64,000 nucleotides of DNA from CAVUWL01 sp963787415 (GTDB lineage Bacteria > Actinomycetota > Thermoleophilia > Solirubrobacterales > 70-9), in assembly GCA_963787415.1 (NCBI GenBank), contig CAWBCO010000002.1:248001-312000 (forward strand). Direction: 5' to 3'. Under the pieces are notes generated by a model that saw only the letters and a list, made by a program, of their open reading frames with translations, was not told the DNA's origin and made no database searches. Shown piece after piece: positions 9,154 through 18,256 of this stretch; within the stretch, counting starts at the first letter, position 1; every line of letters starts with the position of its first letter. Made by a program: the position numbers and the translations under genes.

Positions 9154-9642
9154 TTAATCCCCGCCCGGATCGCTCATGCCGGGGTGGACGCCGGGACCGA
9201 GGTCTTGTTGCTCGACGATCCCCTGCAGGAGTGCTGTGAGACGCTCTCGATCGGCCGCGCTCATGCCACGCGTCAGCTCATCTTCATGTTCGGAGGCGAT
9301 CTTGCGGCCACGGGCGAGCAGCCTGCGGCCCTCGTCTGTCAGGTACAGGGCGCGGATCCGACGGTCCATCGGATCGGGACGGCGTTCGATCAGGCCGCGC
9401 TTCTCGAGTTCATCAACGAGCGCGACCATTCGGCTCGGCGGGACCTCGATCGCTTCGCCTATCGACTGCTGCGCCTTGCCCTCGGTCGCAGCGACGACGT
9501 TGAGAATTCGAAAGAGCGGTGGCTGGAGATCAACCGCCGCGATCCGCTGGGCGAAGCGCCGGGCGGAGTAGACGCCGACCTGGGAGAGGAGGAAGGCGAG
9601 CGTGACCGGCGCCATGTCGCCATGGATGCGCTCTTTACTCAC
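9154..9642 (-). CDS. MarR family transcriptional regulator
   Basis: 162-residue winged-helix protein. The DNA-binding part (about residues 55-115) includes QSIGEAIEVPPSRMVALVDE, then the wing motif RRPDPMDRRIRALYLT and DEGRRLL, all typical of MarR. It is divergent from an MMPL exporter with 204 bases between the start codons, the common layout for a repressor that controls a neighbouring efflux pump and releases DNA on binding a small ligand. The ligand is unknown. Confidence 0.92.
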   Translation of the reverse strand: MSKERIHGDMAPVTLAFLLSQVGVYSARRFAQRIAAVDLQPPLFRILNVVAATEGKAQQSIGEAIEVPPSRMVALVDELEKRGLIERRPDPMDRRIRALYLTDEGRRLLARGRKIASEHEDELTRGMSAADRERLTALLQGIVEQQDLGPGVHPGMSDPGGD

Positions 9643-9779
9643 GGGAAGCCGAAACGGTCAGGCGGCGGCGCAAGCGCTGCGCGATTTGGAAAGACCTGAA
9701 GCAGTTGCCGACCTGGGATCGCCTGCAGGGTGAGCCACCTCGGGGACATAGGCAGCAGCGTACCCGAGGTTGATTTTTG

Positions 9780-9846
9780 CTATGAATCGTTTACTGCATG
9801 AATCTTTAATTAAGAGAAGTGTCTTAGACGAGAAAGGAGACTCCGG
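9780..9846 (+). promoter_or_regulatory. likely MarR-controlled promoter region of MMPL gene
   Basis: The segment just upstream of the exporter is clearly AT-richer than its surroundings. It contains TTTAATTAAG, a small perfect palindrome GTCTTAGAC, and a repeated TGAATC. The ribosome binding site AAGGAG (9834-9839) is 7 bases from the GTG start. The AT-rich block is a plausible -10 region and MarR operator, but no exact site can be fixed by eye. Confidence 0.4.
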
Positions 9847-11988
9847 GTGACCCGACACCTAGCCAGCCTTGCCGACATCGCCTACCGCCGTCGCGGCCGC
9901 ATGGTGCTCGCCTGGATCGTCGCAACCGTCGTCTTGATCGGACTTGGCTCCACCTTCGCCGGCAGTTTCCACGCCGACTACAACACCCCGGGCTCGGCGT
10001 CCACGGCTGCCAGCGAAATCACACGGCGCGATTTCCACGGCTACTCGGGACAGGAGATCGACGTCGTCTGGAAGGACGCAGCAGGGGCGAGTAGCTCGGG
10101 CGCCAAGAGAGGTGTCAAGGCCTTCCTCACCGAAGCCGAAGGAGTCGATCACATCGGTTCGGCGACCGCTACCCGGATCTCCAAGGATCGGACGATCGCG
10201 ACCACGACGCTGCCGCTGACGACCGCGGGGTGGAATGTTCCGAAGCGGGATGGTGAACAGCTGATCAAGGCGGCCGAACGCAACAGCGTGGGTGGCCTTG
10301 AGATCAAACTGGGAGGCGAACCGATCTACACCGCGCAGGGCTCAACCAGCCCTGAGGGGTTCGGCTTCCTCGGCGCCGCGATCGTGCTGTTGATCGCCTT
10401 CGGCTCGCTGGTCGCGGTAGGGCTACCCCTGGTGGTGGCCCTGGTCGGACTCGGCATCTCCTCCGGGGGCCTGATCGCCCTGCTCGCCAACGTGATCGAC
10501 GTTCCCAGCTGGACCACGGCTGTCTCCGGTCTGATCGGGATCGGCGTTGGAATCGACTACGCGCTGCTCGTCCTGACCCGCTTTCGGACGGCGATGCTCG
10601 AAGGCAAGAACCGCCACGATGCGGTTGTCGAGGCGGTTACCACCGCCGGGCGCAGCGTAATCATCGCTGGCAGTACGGTGGTGATCGCCGTTCTCGGCCT
10701 CTTCCTGACCGGTCTTCCGTACATGTACGGGGTGGCGATCTCGGCCTCGCTGGCTGTACTCGTCGTAATGCTGGCCGCGATCACGCTGCTCCCCGCACTC
10801 CTCTCCTACCTCGGCCCGAGGGTCGACCGGCTGCGCGTCCCGCTCCTCGGTCGAAGGTTGAAGACAGCCGGGGACGGAGAATCGCCGGCTGCGCGTTGGA
10901 GCCACGCCGTCCAGCGACGACCCTGGACGGCGGCGATCGTCGCGGCGGTAATCCTGCTTGTGCTAGCCGCGCCGGCTCTCGGTATGCGTCTCGGCTTTCC
11001 CGATGCCGGGAATGACCCGCCCGGAACGATGACCCGTCAGGCCTATGACCTGATCAGCGAAGGGTTCGGGCCGGGTGCCAATGGGCCGCTGGTGATTGCA
11101 GCCGAACTCCCCAATCGAGCGGCGCAGAGCAAGATCGACGCATTGGCCGCACGCGTTCAACAAACCGAAGGGGTCGCTTTCGTTTCGAAACCACAAGTCA
11201 ATAGGGCGGGATCCGCGGCGCTGCTTATCCTCACGCCAACCACCTCTCCCCAGGACGCCAAGACCACCGAACTGGTTGAACGGCTGCGCGAGACCGTGGT
11301 ACCCGAGGTGCTGGCCGGCTCAGGGGTCAACGCCAAGATCGGCGGTGTAACAGCGGCGCTGGAGGACCAAAGCGAATTCATCACAGGCCGCATGCCCCTG
11401 TTCATCGCCGGTGTCGTTGGCCTCTCTTTCCTGCTCTTACTCCTCGCTTTCCACTCGCCGTTGATCTCGCTGAAGGCGGCAATCATGAATCTGCTTTCCG
11501 TCAGCGCGGCCTATGGGGTGATGACGCTGGTTGCCGCAGGGGGTGGTGTCGGTGAACTGATCGGGATCGACCACGAAGTGCCGATCGCACCGTTCATGCC
11601 GGTCATGATGTTCGCGATCCTGTTTGGCCTCTCGATGGACTACGAGGTCTTCTTGATCTCGCGAATCCGCGAGGAGTACATAAAGGATGGAAATACCCGG
11701 CGGGCGGTTGCCGACGGGTTGGCCAAGACCGCGCGCGTGATCACCGCAGCGGCTGCGATCATGGTCGTAGTCTTCCTTTCCTTCGTGACCTCACAGGAAG
11801 TCTTCCTAAAACTGTTCGGGATCGGACTCGCCGTCGCGATCTTCCTCGATGCAACGCTGGTGCGAATGGTTCTCGTGCCCGCGGTGATGCAGCTGCTCGG
11901 CGATCGGAACTGGTGGATTCCCGATTGGCTCGAGCGCCGTTTGCCGCGACTTGATGTCGAGAAAGCGGCGATCGGGGTCGCCGAATGA
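9847..11988 (+). CDS. MMPL family (RND-type) transporter
   Basis: 713-residue membrane protein with the MmpL/YdfJ layout. TM1 (about residues 18-38) is followed by an extracytoplasmic loop to about 165, a block of five helices (about 165-330), a seventh helix near 358, a second outer loop, and five more helices (about 525-690). The Asp-Tyr pairs expected for proton relay are present in GIGVGIDYALLV and LFGLSMDYEVFLI. It starts at GTG behind a good ribosome binding site. Together with the divergent MarR regulator it is probably a regulated exporter of a lipid, dye or toxic compound using the proton gradient. Confidence 0.93.
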   Translation: MTRHLASLADIAYRRRGRMVLAWIVATVVLIGLGSTFAGSFHADYNTPGSASTAASEITRRDFHGYSGQEIDVVWKDAAGASSSGAKRGVKAFLTEAEGVDHIGSATATRISKDRTIATTTLPLTTAGWNVPKRDGEQLIKAAERNSVGGLEIKLGGEPIYTAQGSTSPEGFGFLGAAIVLLIAFGSLVAVGLPLVVALVGLGISSGGLIALLANVIDVPSWTTAVSGLIGIGVGIDYALLVLTRFRTAMLEGKNRHDAVVEAVTTAGRSVIIAGSTVVIAVLGLFLTGLPYMYGVAISASLAVLVVMLAAITLLPALLSYLGPRVDRLRVPLLGRRLKTAGDGESPAARWSHAVQRRPWTAAIVAAVILLVLAAPALGMRLGFPDAGNDPPGTMTRQAYDLISEGFGPGANGPLVIAAELPNRAAQSKIDALAARVQQTEGVAFVSKPQVNRAGSAALLILTPTTSPQDAKTTELVERLRETVVPEVLAGSGVNAKIGGVTAALEDQSEFITGRMPLFIAGVVGLSFLLLLLAFHSPLISLKAAIMNLLSVSAAYGVMTLVAAGGGVGELIGIDHEVPIAPFMPVMMFAILFGLSMDYEVFLISRIREEYIKDGNTRRAVADGLAKTARVITAAAAIMVVVFLSFVTSQEVFLKLFGIGLAVAIFLDATLVRMVLVPAVMQLLGDRNWWIPDWLERRLPRLDVEKAAIGVAE

Positions 11989-12385
11989 AAAGTCACTTTG
12001 CCGAGTTTCTTGGGAAACCTTGCCGTTACCGATTTCGCCGAAGGCATTGAAACTGACCTGGCCAGGGTAAGAGACAAATACGTTGCTGGCTAGCCCCCGC
12101 GAGAGCCAACAGTTCGTTTCTCCGCGCTCAGGGACGCTAACCCGTACCGGAGTGGTCTCAAGTCGCTCAGAGAAGAAGCGAACCAAAATCGACAATCGCG
12201 AGCGGAATACAAAGCCGAGCCATCTGGCCATCACCTGATCCGCCCACCCGGCTTCGGTGTCGCGCGCGATCACGATACCGGGGGAGCGGAGGCGGATTCG
12301 TCCGCATCAGGGGCGGAGTCGTGCGCGCAACCAGAGATATCGGCACGCTCGTCGTTCGGTTGCCGTTCAAGTAAGGTCGAGATTG
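11989..12385. other. gene-free stretch upstream of DUF3995 gene
   Basis: About 400 bases after the MMPL gene. Frames here are antisense extensions of the exporter or basic, Arg-rich and unconvincing. No RNA or repeat seen. Confidence 0.5.
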
Positions 12386-12820
12386 ATGGGGACCAGTCTC
12401 TTTGCAACGCGGATTGCGTCTGGATCGTTACTGGGGATTGCCGGCCTCCACGTCAACTGGGCTTTGGGATCCTCGTGGCCGCTTCGCGATCATCGAGCCC
12501 TGGCCGAAGAGGTCGCCGGGAGGTCCGACTCGGCTCCCCCTTCCTCCGTGGCATGTCTCGCTGTCGCCAGTCTTCTCGGTGCGGCGTCCGCCTTCGTCAA
12601 TGGTCGGCCGCGGCGGGCCCCTCGTCTTAGCCGCTTTGGTGCCGCCGGGGTTGTGGCAACACTCGCGACACGCGGCGGCCTCGGGCTGGCGGGGCAAATA
12701 GATCTGATCGCGCCAGGTTCAGTCTCCGAGCGCTTTCGCGCGCGCGATCGCCGTTTCTATTCACCGCTCTGCATCACCCTCGCCGCACTGTCGCTGCCAG
12801 CCGTGCTGAAACCCGCATAA
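12386..12820 (+). CDS. DUF3995 family small membrane protein
   Basis: 144 residues from ATG 12386; the longer upstream frame has an Arg-rich composition that does not look translated. The first hydrophobic helix contains IAGLHVNWALGSSWPLR, which fits the DUF3995 pattern of a His followed by WALG and a Trp-Pro/Gly step. More hydrophobic segments follow near residues 55-70, 85-105 and 120-140, giving about four membrane helices. Function of the family is unknown. The gene is isolated and convergent with the FAD oxidoreductase operon. Confidence 0.75.
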   Translation: MGTSLFATRIASGSLLGIAGLHVNWALGSSWPLRDHRALAEEVAGRSDSAPPSSVACLAVASLLGAASAFVNGRPRRAPRLSRFGAAGVVATLATRGGLGLAGQIDLIAPGSVSERFRARDRRFYSPLCITLAALSLPAVLKPA

Positions 12821-12962
12821 GCCATGGCGGCGCGAGAGATCGAGGCGTCCGACGGAGTTTGAGCTGCGAGGCTGATAGGAGTCGGCGGAAGATGCTTGAA
12901 GGTAACGTCGCGTACCTTCGACTCGGGAGATAGGAGGTCACTTCGTGTTGAAGGTACAATAC

Positions 12963-14276
12963 CTACCGTTCTGATCGCCGCAAGAGTCGATCGCATCGTC
13001 GCCGGTCGCGCCCAGCTCGTATGCGACGCTTGGTCAGCTTGAGCAGAGATGGCAGCGTGGAGACTTCGCCGCGCAGCAGCGCCGCAGCTACCCAAGGCGC
13101 CGCTCGGGAGCCGGGGACGAGATCGTATGGGCAAAGCCCACCATCGAGGATCTTTGCGAATCGGTCTTGTAGATCAGGGGAACCCTGCATTCGGGCGATC
13201 ACTATTCGCTGCAGAGCGTTGACGGCTTCTACGTTCCCAAGTTCCCTGCTCCAGTGAAACATTTCAATCCGCTCGACGTCGCGCCGACGCCACCAGTTCT
13301 CGATGGGCCCAGAACCCCCTTCGAGTATGGCGCTTGCCAGTCCACGCGCATCGCGAAGCGCATCGGAGATGCCGAGGCCGACAACGAACTCCTTGTGGTG
13401 ACCTGCATCGCCAATCAGGGCCCAACCCGGACCCGCTGAGGTGCGAAAGAAATACCTCAACTTCAGTACGCCGCGGATCTCCCCAACCGGGATATCCTTG
13501 CCGAGGTGGGGGCTAATGACCTTATAGGCACGAATGTCTGCGAGGTAGGCTGCGACGTGATCTTCTCGCCACCGGCGAGCCCTATCGAGGGGCGGTACCG
13601 TCGCGATCAGGAGCTGGTCACCGTCGCAGGGGAAAATGACCCTGGCGTCAGTTCCTTCAAATGTGTTGTGAAACTCATGGGGATCCCAGGCGGCAGGGCG
13701 CTGCCAGTACGCCCAGTAGACGGCCCGTGGGGCATCGTAGCCCAGGTACTCACTGGCATCGACCAGCTTGGCGATAGCTGAATTGCGGCCATCCGCTCCG
13801 ATCACAAGGTTCGCATGCAACCGTTCCGTAGTCTCGCCGCGCCGCCTCGCAACGACGCCGCTTACCCCCCCACTCCCGTCCCGCATGACATCGACCACCT
13901 TTGTCTCGGGGCGAAGATCTGCTCCGGCGGCGACCGCGGCATCCTGAAGCAGCCTGTCGAGCGCTTCGCGCCGCAGGCAGTAGGCCGCGCGACCCTCGGG
14001 GTTTGGCAGTCGGGACTCGTGTCCGTCGTAGGAGAGTCGCAGCGCGTTCAGCGGGGGCGATGCTTGCCGGACCGAGTCGCCGACTCCGAGGACATCCAAC
14101 TCATCCATCCCCGGTGGATGAACAAGATGGGTCGAAGTCCGCTGGTCACTAGGCAACTTCGCAGCGTCAAGGAGCGCTACCGACAAGCCAGCTGCGCCGA
14201 GGCGCTGGGCGAGCGCCGCCCCGGCACAGCGGGCTCCCACGATCACGACGTCGAAGCGAGCGGTACTTGTGCCCAT
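12963..14276 (-). CDS. FAD-dependent oxidoreductase / monooxygenase
   Basis: 437 residues from ATG 14276, whose first base overlaps the stop of the upstream PPOX-like gene; the frame is open farther upstream only as a shadow. Group A flavoprotein monooxygenase or halogenase-like motifs are seen: VVIVGARCAGAALAQRLG (FAD Rossmann motif with Arg-Cys in place of a Gly), NLVIGADGRNSAIAKL (DG motif) and ALIGDAGHHKEFVVGLGI (GD motif). It is last in the tetR-PPOX-FAD operon, so it is probably induced by the ligand that releases the TetR protein. Substrate unknown; aromatic hydroxylation or halogenation are possible. Confidence 0.9.
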   Translation of the reverse strand: MGTSTARFDVVIVGARCAGAALAQRLGAAGLSVALLDAAKLPSDQRTSTHLVHPPGMDELDVLGVGDSVRQASPPLNALRLSYDGHESRLPNPEGRAAYCLRREALDRLLQDAAVAAGADLRPETKVVDVMRDGSGGVSGVVARRRGETTERLHANLVIGADGRNSAIAKLVDASEYLGYDAPRAVYWAYWQRPAAWDPHEFHNTFEGTDARVIFPCDGDQLLIATVPPLDRARRWREDHVAAYLADIRAYKVISPHLGKDIPVGEIRGVLKLRYFFRTSAGPGWALIGDAGHHKEFVVGLGISDALRDARGLASAILEGGSGPIENWWRRRDVERIEMFHWSRELGNVEAVNALQRIVIARMQGSPDLQDRFAKILDGGLCPYDLVPGSRAAPWVAAALLRGEVSTLPSLLKLTKRRIRAGRDRRRCDRLLRRSER

Positions 14277-14779
14277 CACGCAACCCTGAAGCTGCGGTTT
14301 GCGTGAAGCGGGTCTCTGAGCAATTCCCGCAATGGCACGCCGAGGCCGTAGGTTGCGATCCGTGGCCCCGGCGAGATCTTCACCATGCAGGCGGCCGCGG
14401 CATCGAGCTCCCCGTGGGAGGTAATTCGCTTCAACCGTCCGGCCTGCACCAGGGCAGAGATTTCGGGGTCCGTGATAGAGCACACCTCTGCTCGGCCTTG
14501 AAACTGCACCGAGAACGGCGGCCCCAGCGGATAACGGCGCACCGGAATACACACCGCCACGCGGTTGTTCTCCGACAGGTTGCGCACCTTAACGCTAGTG
14601 CTCAGTGTCGATACGTAGAGGAGGTCATCGACAACTGCATATAGGACTCCGACAACAAGCGGTCTGTTTTCGGCTGAAGAGGTGGCAAGGGTGCAATAAG
14701 AGCAGCGCGCGATGGCCTTGCGGATGGACTTGAGCTGGCCCTCGGCCAACGGCTCATTGGGTTGGGAGAGATCGGTCAT
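14276..14779 (-). CDS. pyridoxamine 5'-phosphate oxidase-like FMN/F420-binding split-barrel protein
   Basis: 167 residues. The sequence CTLATSSAENRPLVVGVLYA followed by YVSTLSTSVKVRNL and ENNRVAVCI is the split-barrel flavin-binding fold of the PPOX superfamily, as found in F420- or FMN-dependent reductases and haem-binding relatives. The start is ATG 14779: AGGAGG lies about 10 bases upstream inside the 3' end of tetR, and the two genes overlap (ATGA). Its own stop overlaps the start of the FAD oxidoreductase. It may be the reductase partner or may act on the same substrate. Confidence 0.85.
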   Translation of the reverse strand: MTDLSQPNEPLAEGQLKSIRKAIARCSYCTLATSSAENRPLVVGVLYAVVDDLLYVSTLSTSVKVRNLSENNRVAVCIPVRRYPLGPPFSVQFQGRAEVCSITDPEISALVQAGRLKRITSHGELDAAAACMVKISPGPRIATYGLGVPLRELLRDPLHANRSFRVA

Positions 14780-15411
14780 TTCGGCTTCTCCTCCTGCGGT
14801 TGCGTTCGACTGATCCCGTCGAGGCCGTGCCAAAGCAAATCGCCAGCGAGCGTGGCGACCGTCGCACGCGGGACGTCGGGGTTGTTCCACCACCATGCGA
14901 CGAGCCCGTTTACCGCGCTCATCGACATCTCGGCAAAGGCAGCACTGGCGGCGGCATCTGAAAGCGTCTCGAATTGGTCTGGGGGGGAGAATTGGGCAAT
15001 CGCTGCAGCAACGGCCTTCGCGGCGCGACCCTGAATGGACGTCATGGCAGCGGCGACAACCGGGTCGCTGGGAACATCGGCGAAGAGAATGCGCCAACCG
15101 CTCGGATTCGCCTCGGCCCAACTGAAGATCGCGGCGATCGTCGCCCGCAACGTGTCCTCGGCCGAACCCAGTGCCGCCCCGGACCAGTGCGCCAACAGGT
15201 CATCGGCAAGCTCCCAGGCGACAGCGGAGTAGAGCTCCGCCTTGGAGTCGAAATGGTCATAGATCACCGGCGTGGTGATTCCGGCAGCCGCCGCGATTTC
15301 GCGAAGCGATCCACCGCGATATCCGTGGGCTCCGAACTCCGTGGTAGCCGCCGACACAAGGCGCGCACGGCGCTGGTCACCGGAGAGGCGGGTGCGGGTC
15401 CTACCTGACAT
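14776..15411 (-). CDS. TetR family transcriptional regulator
   Basis: 211 residues. The N-terminal helix-turn-helix is at about residues 18-65 (TTEFGAHGYRGGSLREIAA, then TTPVIYDHFDSKAELY). The C-terminal part is helical and divergent, as expected for ligand binding. The start codon (15409-15411) lies inside the left arm of a perfect 19-bp inverted repeat, so the protein probably blocks its own transcription and translation start. It is first in an operon with a PPOX-like protein and an FAD oxidoreductase, each junction overlapping. Confidence 0.93.
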   Translation of the reverse strand: MSGRTRTRLSGDQRRARLVSAATTEFGAHGYRGGSLREIAAAAGITTPVIYDHFDSKAELYSAVAWELADDLLAHWSGAALGSAEDTLRATIAAIFSWAEANPSGWRILFADVPSDPVVAAAMTSIQGRAAKAVAAAIAQFSPPDQFETLSDAAASAAFAEMSMSAVNGLVAWWWNNPDVPRATVATLAGDLLWHGLDGISRTQPQEEKPK

Positions 15412-15443
15412 GCGTCAGGTACCATACCTGACGCATGTCAGGT
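15403..15443. promoter_or_regulatory. double-palindrome TetR operator over the tetR start codon
   Basis: Two perfect 19-bp arms (15403-15421 and 15425-15443) are exact reverse complements around the 3-base centre CCA. Each arm contains CCTGAC-4 bases-GTCAGG, itself an inverted repeat, so two TetR dimers could bind in tandem. The left arm contains the tetR ATG, which suggests a leaderless or very short leader mRNA and tight autorepression. Confidence 0.85.
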
Positions 15444-15529
15444 TGTGAGCACGCGGTTACCGTGACACTGGTGATTGTCCGAGCAGGCGGCGCAGGTTGG
15501 AGAGGAAGTACGGAGGAGTGCCAGTTACC

Positions 15530-16351
15530 TCAGCGGGCGCGACAGGTGCGGACGGTTTCTTGTTTTAGGTCTGGGCCTTCTGCGAGTTCAAAGGTTGCAC
15601 GGGCGAGGGAGAGAGGCCCGGAGGTGAAGCGTGGTGGAAGCGGGCAGGAGGCACTGAGGTAGCTGTGGGTCTGGCCACGGTAGGAGAAGTGGCGGGAGAC
15701 GACGATGCTGAAATGGGCGAAATGGGGCCAGGGACCGATCGAGCGAGGCACGCGGGTGACCAAGACCGTCGGGAACGGACCGGACTGGCGGCGGACGTGG
15801 AAGGGGAGGACAAAGGAGACCGGAGGGTCTGAGGTATAGGCGAGTACATAGACAGCCGTGTGTCCAGCTTTGGTCTTTCCGTTGAAGACGAGGAGGTGGG
15901 CGTGGAGGCCAAAGGGAGCCTGATCAGGGATGAAGACTCGGTCATAGAGGTGGCCGTGGCCGACCAGAGCGCTGCCGCAGATCGAGGTGGCCTGACGGCT
16001 GTCTATGAAGCGCAGTCGGGACTCGGGGCAGATCGGGAGTCCCGTCACGTCGAGTGCGCCCCGCCAGGCCAATTCGAGCTTGATCGATTTAACCCGAGGA
16101 AGCGGGATCGATTCGGCGGGGCGAATGCCAGCCTGCAACCGCACCGCCACCGGCGCCGAATAGCTGCGGGGAAGCCTGCGGGGGGTGATGCCACCTTTGA
16201 TAAAGACGATCAAACCGCCAGTCTCGGAGTCTTCGGCATAGACGGGTCCTGCCAGCAGTGCGAGCATTCCGAGGGCGGCGAGGACCGCTGGCAACCAAGC
16301 ACGCCACCTGATGCCGAGCCTTAGGGCTCTGCTGCTACGCGGATCAGACAA
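15530..16351 (-). CDS. secreted protein of unknown function
   Basis: 273 residues. A basic N-terminus and a hydrophobic core (WLPAVLAALGMLALLAG) end in VYAED, a plausible signal peptidase site near residue 40. The mature part is rich in beta-type sequence with four Cys (ICPESRL, TSICGSAL, SASCPLPP, VRTCRAR) that could form two disulphides. I do not recognise a domain. It ends 119 bases before tetR on the same strand, but the tetR operator lies between them, so shared transcription is unlikely. Confidence 0.75.
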   Translation of the reverse strand: MSDPRSSRALRLGIRWRAWLPAVLAALGMLALLAGPVYAEDSETGGLIVFIKGGITPRRLPRSYSAPVAVRLQAGIRPAESIPLPRVKSIKLELAWRGALDVTGLPICPESRLRFIDSRQATSICGSALVGHGHLYDRVFIPDQAPFGLHAHLLVFNGKTKAGHTAVYVLAYTSDPPVSFVLPFHVRRQSGPFPTVLVTRVPRSIGPWPHFAHFSIVVSRHFSYRGQTHSYLSASCPLPPRFTSGPLSLARATFELAEGPDLKQETVRTCRAR

Positions 16352-16818
16352 GGCTGCTCACTCTTTTGTCCTGGACTCGGGTAGCGACGCGCACTCACTC
16401 GCGGCTCAAGGCCTAGGAGGCCGATCGCGCCGCAAGCGGGGAATCCAAGGCAACAATTATTAGCACACTCGCGGACCAACGTATGGTCTCGAGCGAACGA
16501 TCGCGGAAAGCGCGGGGATTGGGCTTGCCGTGCGAAAGCGGCTATGCAAGCAGACTGCCAGCAGCTCAGAGAGAGCTGTGAGACTCGCACAGTCTTGAAA
16601 CTTCCGCGTACCAGGTAGGTCGGCGTTTCGGATCCGCAGACACCAGTTCGCTCCCCTACCGGAGCTCGGCGGTGGCTCTGAGAATCGGGCCGTTAGTGCT
16701 TTTACCGACACCAGTTCGTCGCCGCGGAGACAGGTTCGGCATGCAGCCAAAACCGGGGCAGATAATTGTCGGCGGGCTGCGTCTGCGATATCGAGGTAGC
16801 AGCGCGGCGAAATCAAAG
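16352..16818. other. gene-free stretch left of the IS element
   Basis: About 470 bases upstream of the secreted-protein gene, ending in the 8-bp duplicated target of the IS element. Minus-strand frames (16321-16590, 16460-16816) lack family motifs. It may have been the distal promoter region of the flanking genes before insertion. Confidence 0.5.
16811..16818. repeat. target-site duplication, left copy
   Basis: AATCAAAG, identical to 18296-18303 on the other side of the IS element. Confidence 0.93.
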
Positions 16819-16856
16819 GAGGATGTCCGGATCGTCGTGGAACTTCGACGGCGGTC
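16819..16856. repeat. IS256-family left inverted repeat
   Basis: 38-base terminal repeat; the outermost bases are GAGGATGTCCG. It pairs with 18257-18295, with seven mismatches and a single-base gap. The transposase stop is 10 bases inside it. Confidence 0.88.
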
Positions 16857-16865
16857 GGATGACGA

Positions 16866-18185
16866 TCACACCGTAACGGCCTCGGCGACCTCCCGGTTAT
16901 CGGTGTTCAGTTTCGCGGTGGGCTTGGTGTCACGCTCGATCGCGATCACCAGCTTGCCGAGGTCGCGGTAACCGACGATCCGCCTGAACTGCTGCTCGGC
17001 GACGAGCATCCCTGCGGCGGTCCAGCGCTTTCGCATGTCACCGTCGCGCCAGCGCTTCACGTTGCGCTGGGTGTGGCGGACGATCTCGATCATCGACTCG
17101 ATGGGGTTGGTCGAGCCGAGCGTCTTTGAGAGGCGACCATCGATCCCGAGCCGCATCAAGGTCAGCGTGTCGTCGAGGCCCTCCCGCAGCGAGGAGGCGG
17201 CGTCGGGCCAGGTTCGGTCGAGCTCTGAGGTAAGCAGCTCGAGCCGCTGGCGGGCGAGGTCGGCGTCGGCAAGCGCCCACGCAGCCCGCAGCCGGCCGCG
17301 GATGGCGTCGCGGTCTGCCTCGGGCAGGAGGTCCGTGACGTTTCGCTCCTTGTGGCGATGGCAGCGATGGACGAGCGCGTGGGTGCCGAAGACGTTGCCG
17401 ATCGCCTTGCGCAGCGCCTTTGAGCCGTCGATAACGAAGAGGATCGCCTGCTCGGGATCGAGGCCGCGGTCAAGGAGGTCGGCGAGCAGGGTGCGTGCCA
17501 GCGTCGAGTTCTCGGTCGAGCCCTCCCAGAGCCCGAGCGGGATCTTCACCCCCTCGGTGGTGATCCCCAGCGCGACGACGTGGGTGCGCTCGGCTATCTC
17601 CATGCCGTCGAGCATCATCACCGCCAGGCGCATGTCATCGAGCCCGCGGCTCATCAGCTCAGAAAGCGCGGTCTGCGTGCGCTCGACGAACGCCTCCGAG
17701 ACCGAGGTCTTCGACGTAGCCGAGGCCTCTTGCTCGACCTCCTCGCCGACCGGCTCGCCGACGCCCGCGAACTTGCGGGTCGAGACTCCGGCGAGCATCC
17801 GGTCAAGCACCGCTCTGGTCAGCGGATCGCGGTCAGCGAAATGCTCGTAGGTGCCAAGCGCCAGCTCGCGCTCGTCCTCGGCTGAGCGCATCCGCGGCCG
17901 GCGTACCGCGACCCGCCGGCCGCCCAGGGTCAGCGAGCCCTTCTCGTGACCGTGGCGCTTCGCCGTCCGGCCGGGGTTCCACTTCCCCTTCGGCCCGACG
18001 ACCTCGGTGACCTCGGACTCCATCAGCTCGTGCACGACCGAGAGCCCGACGCCGACCGAGAGCGCGAGCAGCCCCTCCCTCGCCGCGCCCACCAGCTCGC
18101 CCAGCGCCTCCTGGATCTGCGGCGGCAGCGGACTCTCCGATGCCTCGATCATCGAGGCGACCTTCGCTACGGGTACCTTCTTCAT
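16866..18185 (-). CDS. IS256 (Mutator-type) family transposase
   Basis: 439 residues, the usual full length for IS256 transposases. The DDE set is visible: Asp in VMMLDGMEIAE, Asp in LFVIDGSKALRKAIG, the family Cys/His motif HRCHRHKERNV, and Glu in LGSTNPIESMIEIVR. A strong AGGAGG precedes the ATG. The gene lies wholly between intact terminal repeats, so the element should be able to move by the copy-paste circle route known for this family. Confidence 0.97.
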   Translation of the reverse strand: MKKVPVAKVASMIEASESPLPPQIQEALGELVGAAREGLLALSVGVGLSVVHELMESEVTEVVGPKGKWNPGRTAKRHGHEKGSLTLGGRRVAVRRPRMRSAEDERELALGTYEHFADRDPLTRAVLDRMLAGVSTRKFAGVGEPVGEEVEQEASATSKTSVSEAFVERTQTALSELMSRGLDDMRLAVMMLDGMEIAERTHVVALGITTEGVKIPLGLWEGSTENSTLARTLLADLLDRGLDPEQAILFVIDGSKALRKAIGNVFGTHALVHRCHRHKERNVTDLLPEADRDAIRGRLRAAWALADADLARQRLELLTSELDRTWPDAASSLREGLDDTLTLMRLGIDGRLSKTLGSTNPIESMIEIVRHTQRNVKRWRDGDMRKRWTAAGMLVAEQQFRRIVGYRDLGKLVIAIERDTKPTAKLNTDNREVAEAVTV

Positions 18186-18256
18186 GGCGGTTCCTCCTGT
18201 CTCGGTTGGACTTCACTCGCCCAGAACGCTGCCGATCGCAGCGGACGGGGCGGGAG

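Noticed and set aside
15435..15662. 75-codon plus-strand ORF starting in the TetR palindrome
   Set aside because: Its ATG is a by-product of the palindrome symmetry and the ORF runs antisense into the secreted-protein gene.
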